Below are positions 5,088 to 5,657 of a stretch of DNA of 5,657 nucleotides, one piece after another (the stretch's first letter is position 1; each line of letters begins with the position of its first letter). This DNA is from Actinomycetota bacterium (GTDB lineage: Bacteria; Actinomycetota; Actinomycetes; S36-B12; UBA5976). The stretch covers positions 1 through 5,657 of the forward strand of contig CANFIL010000085.1 of the NCBI GenBank assembly GCA_947447095.1. The letters are read 5' to 3'. Position numbers and translations under genes: made by a program. Below the pieces are notes generated by a model, which had not been told where the DNA came from, ran no database searches, and was given only the letters and a program-made list of their open reading frames with translations.

Positions 5088-5657
5088 TTAGTTCAAATCT
5101 GTTGGGGACGACAGCGTGCCGCGCACTGCGGTGGCGGCAGCAACTGCTGGGGATACGAGGTGGGTACGACCGCCAGGGCCTTGACGACCTTCGAAGTTAC
5201 GGTTCGAGGTCGATGCGCTGCGCTCGCCTGGGGTCAACTTGTCTGGGTTCATTGCCAAACACATTGAGCAACCTGCTTCACGCCATTCCGCGCCGGCTTC
5301 GATGAAGACCTTGTCCAAACCTTCGGCCATCGCTTCGAGGCGAACGCGGACTGAGCCTGGAACGACAAGCATGCGGGTGTTCGATGCAACCTTGTGACCC
5401 TTAAGAACATCAGCAGCCGCGCGAAGATCTTCGATACGACCGTTGGTGCATGAACCTAGGAACACCGTGTCAATCTTGATGTTCTTGATTGGCGTTCCAG
5501 CCTGAAGGTCCATGTAGGCAAGCGCCTTTTCAGCAGCAAGCTTTTCGGATGCATCATCAAAGTCGTCTGGACCTGGAACGTTTGCCGACAGTGGCGCGCC
5601 CTGACCTGGGTTAGTTCCCCATGTCACGAACGGGCTCAGTGTTGATGCGTCAATGAT
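5088..5657 (-). CDS. leuC: 3-isopropylmalate dehydratase large subunit, C-terminal part
   Basis: The last 189 residues of LeuC, the aconitase-type catalytic subunit with a [4Fe-4S] cluster. The 5' part lies beyond the right edge; the frame is open to the window end, so this is truncated by the window and not broken. Visible marks are STLSPFVTWGTNPGQG at the start, FLGSCTNGRIEDLR with the first cluster cysteine (visible residue 70), and EAGCSMCLAMNPDKL with the other two (130 and 133). All three iron-sulfur ligands are therefore present. The substrate-binding segment TSNRNFEGRQGPGGRTHLVSP near the C-terminus is intact. GTG at 5627 lies inside the conserved FVTWGTNPGQG and is not a start. It is followed after 11 bases by leuD. 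Confidence 0.97.
   Translation of the reverse strand: MIDASTLSPFVTWGTNPGQGAPLSANVPGPDDFDDASEKLAAEKALAYMDLQAGTPIKNIKIDTVFLGSCTNGRIEDLRAAADVLKGHKVASNTRMLVVPGSVRVRLEAMAEGLDKVFIEAGAEWREAGCSMCLAMNPDKLTPGERSASTSNRNFEGRQGPGGRTHLVSPAVAAATAVRGTLSSPTDLN

Noticed and set aside
5625..5627. GTG at 5627 as the start of a short LeuC protein
   Set aside because: It falls inside the conserved FVTWGTNPGQG block and the frame continues upstream to the window edge, so the gene is simply cut by the window.

Overview
The window looks like part of an actinobacterial chromosome of moderate GC content. The run leuC-leuD-hup-plsC-gpsA, all on the minus strand, is an order known from actinobacteria such as Streptomyces. 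The middling GC and the short HU without a lysine-rich tail would suit a small-genome (for example freshwater) actinobacterium better than a high-GC soil one. The lineage is inferred from gene order and protein style only.

Right side (about 2039-5657, minus strand): the 3' part of leuC and the whole of leuD encode isopropylmalate isomerase for leucine synthesis and end at a strong hairpin terminator (4441-4472). A 280-base spacer follows. It holds a perfect DnaA-box word, a nested A/T-rich inverted repeat, and leader-RNA pairings that could mask the hup ribosome binding site. hup (HU nucleoid protein) comes next and has its own terminator (3874-3917). plsC and gpsA then form a TAATG-coupled pair: GpsA makes glycerol-3-phosphate and PlsC-type enzymes acylate lysophosphatidate, so both serve phospholipid synthesis.

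Left side (1-2034) is accessory and lower in GC by eye. A LysE/RhtB-type exporter lies on the plus strand and converges on gpsA with a 4-base gap. Divergent from it is a secreted matrixin-like zinc metalloprotease with a complete HEXXHXXGXXH site. Its stop codon overlaps, as ATGA, the start of a second exported protein that runs off the left edge. The visible part of that protein resembles the bacterial TIMP/netrin-like (OB-fold) pattern. If that holds, this is a translationally coupled secreted metalloprotease and a TIMP-like partner, which is the most interesting signal in the window. The divergent intergenic region (1279-1395) also carries a near-perfect Shine-Dalgarno sequence feeding a chain of overlapping mini-ORFs that runs into the protease frame.

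No tRNA, rRNA, CRISPR array, insertion sequence or attachment site was seen.
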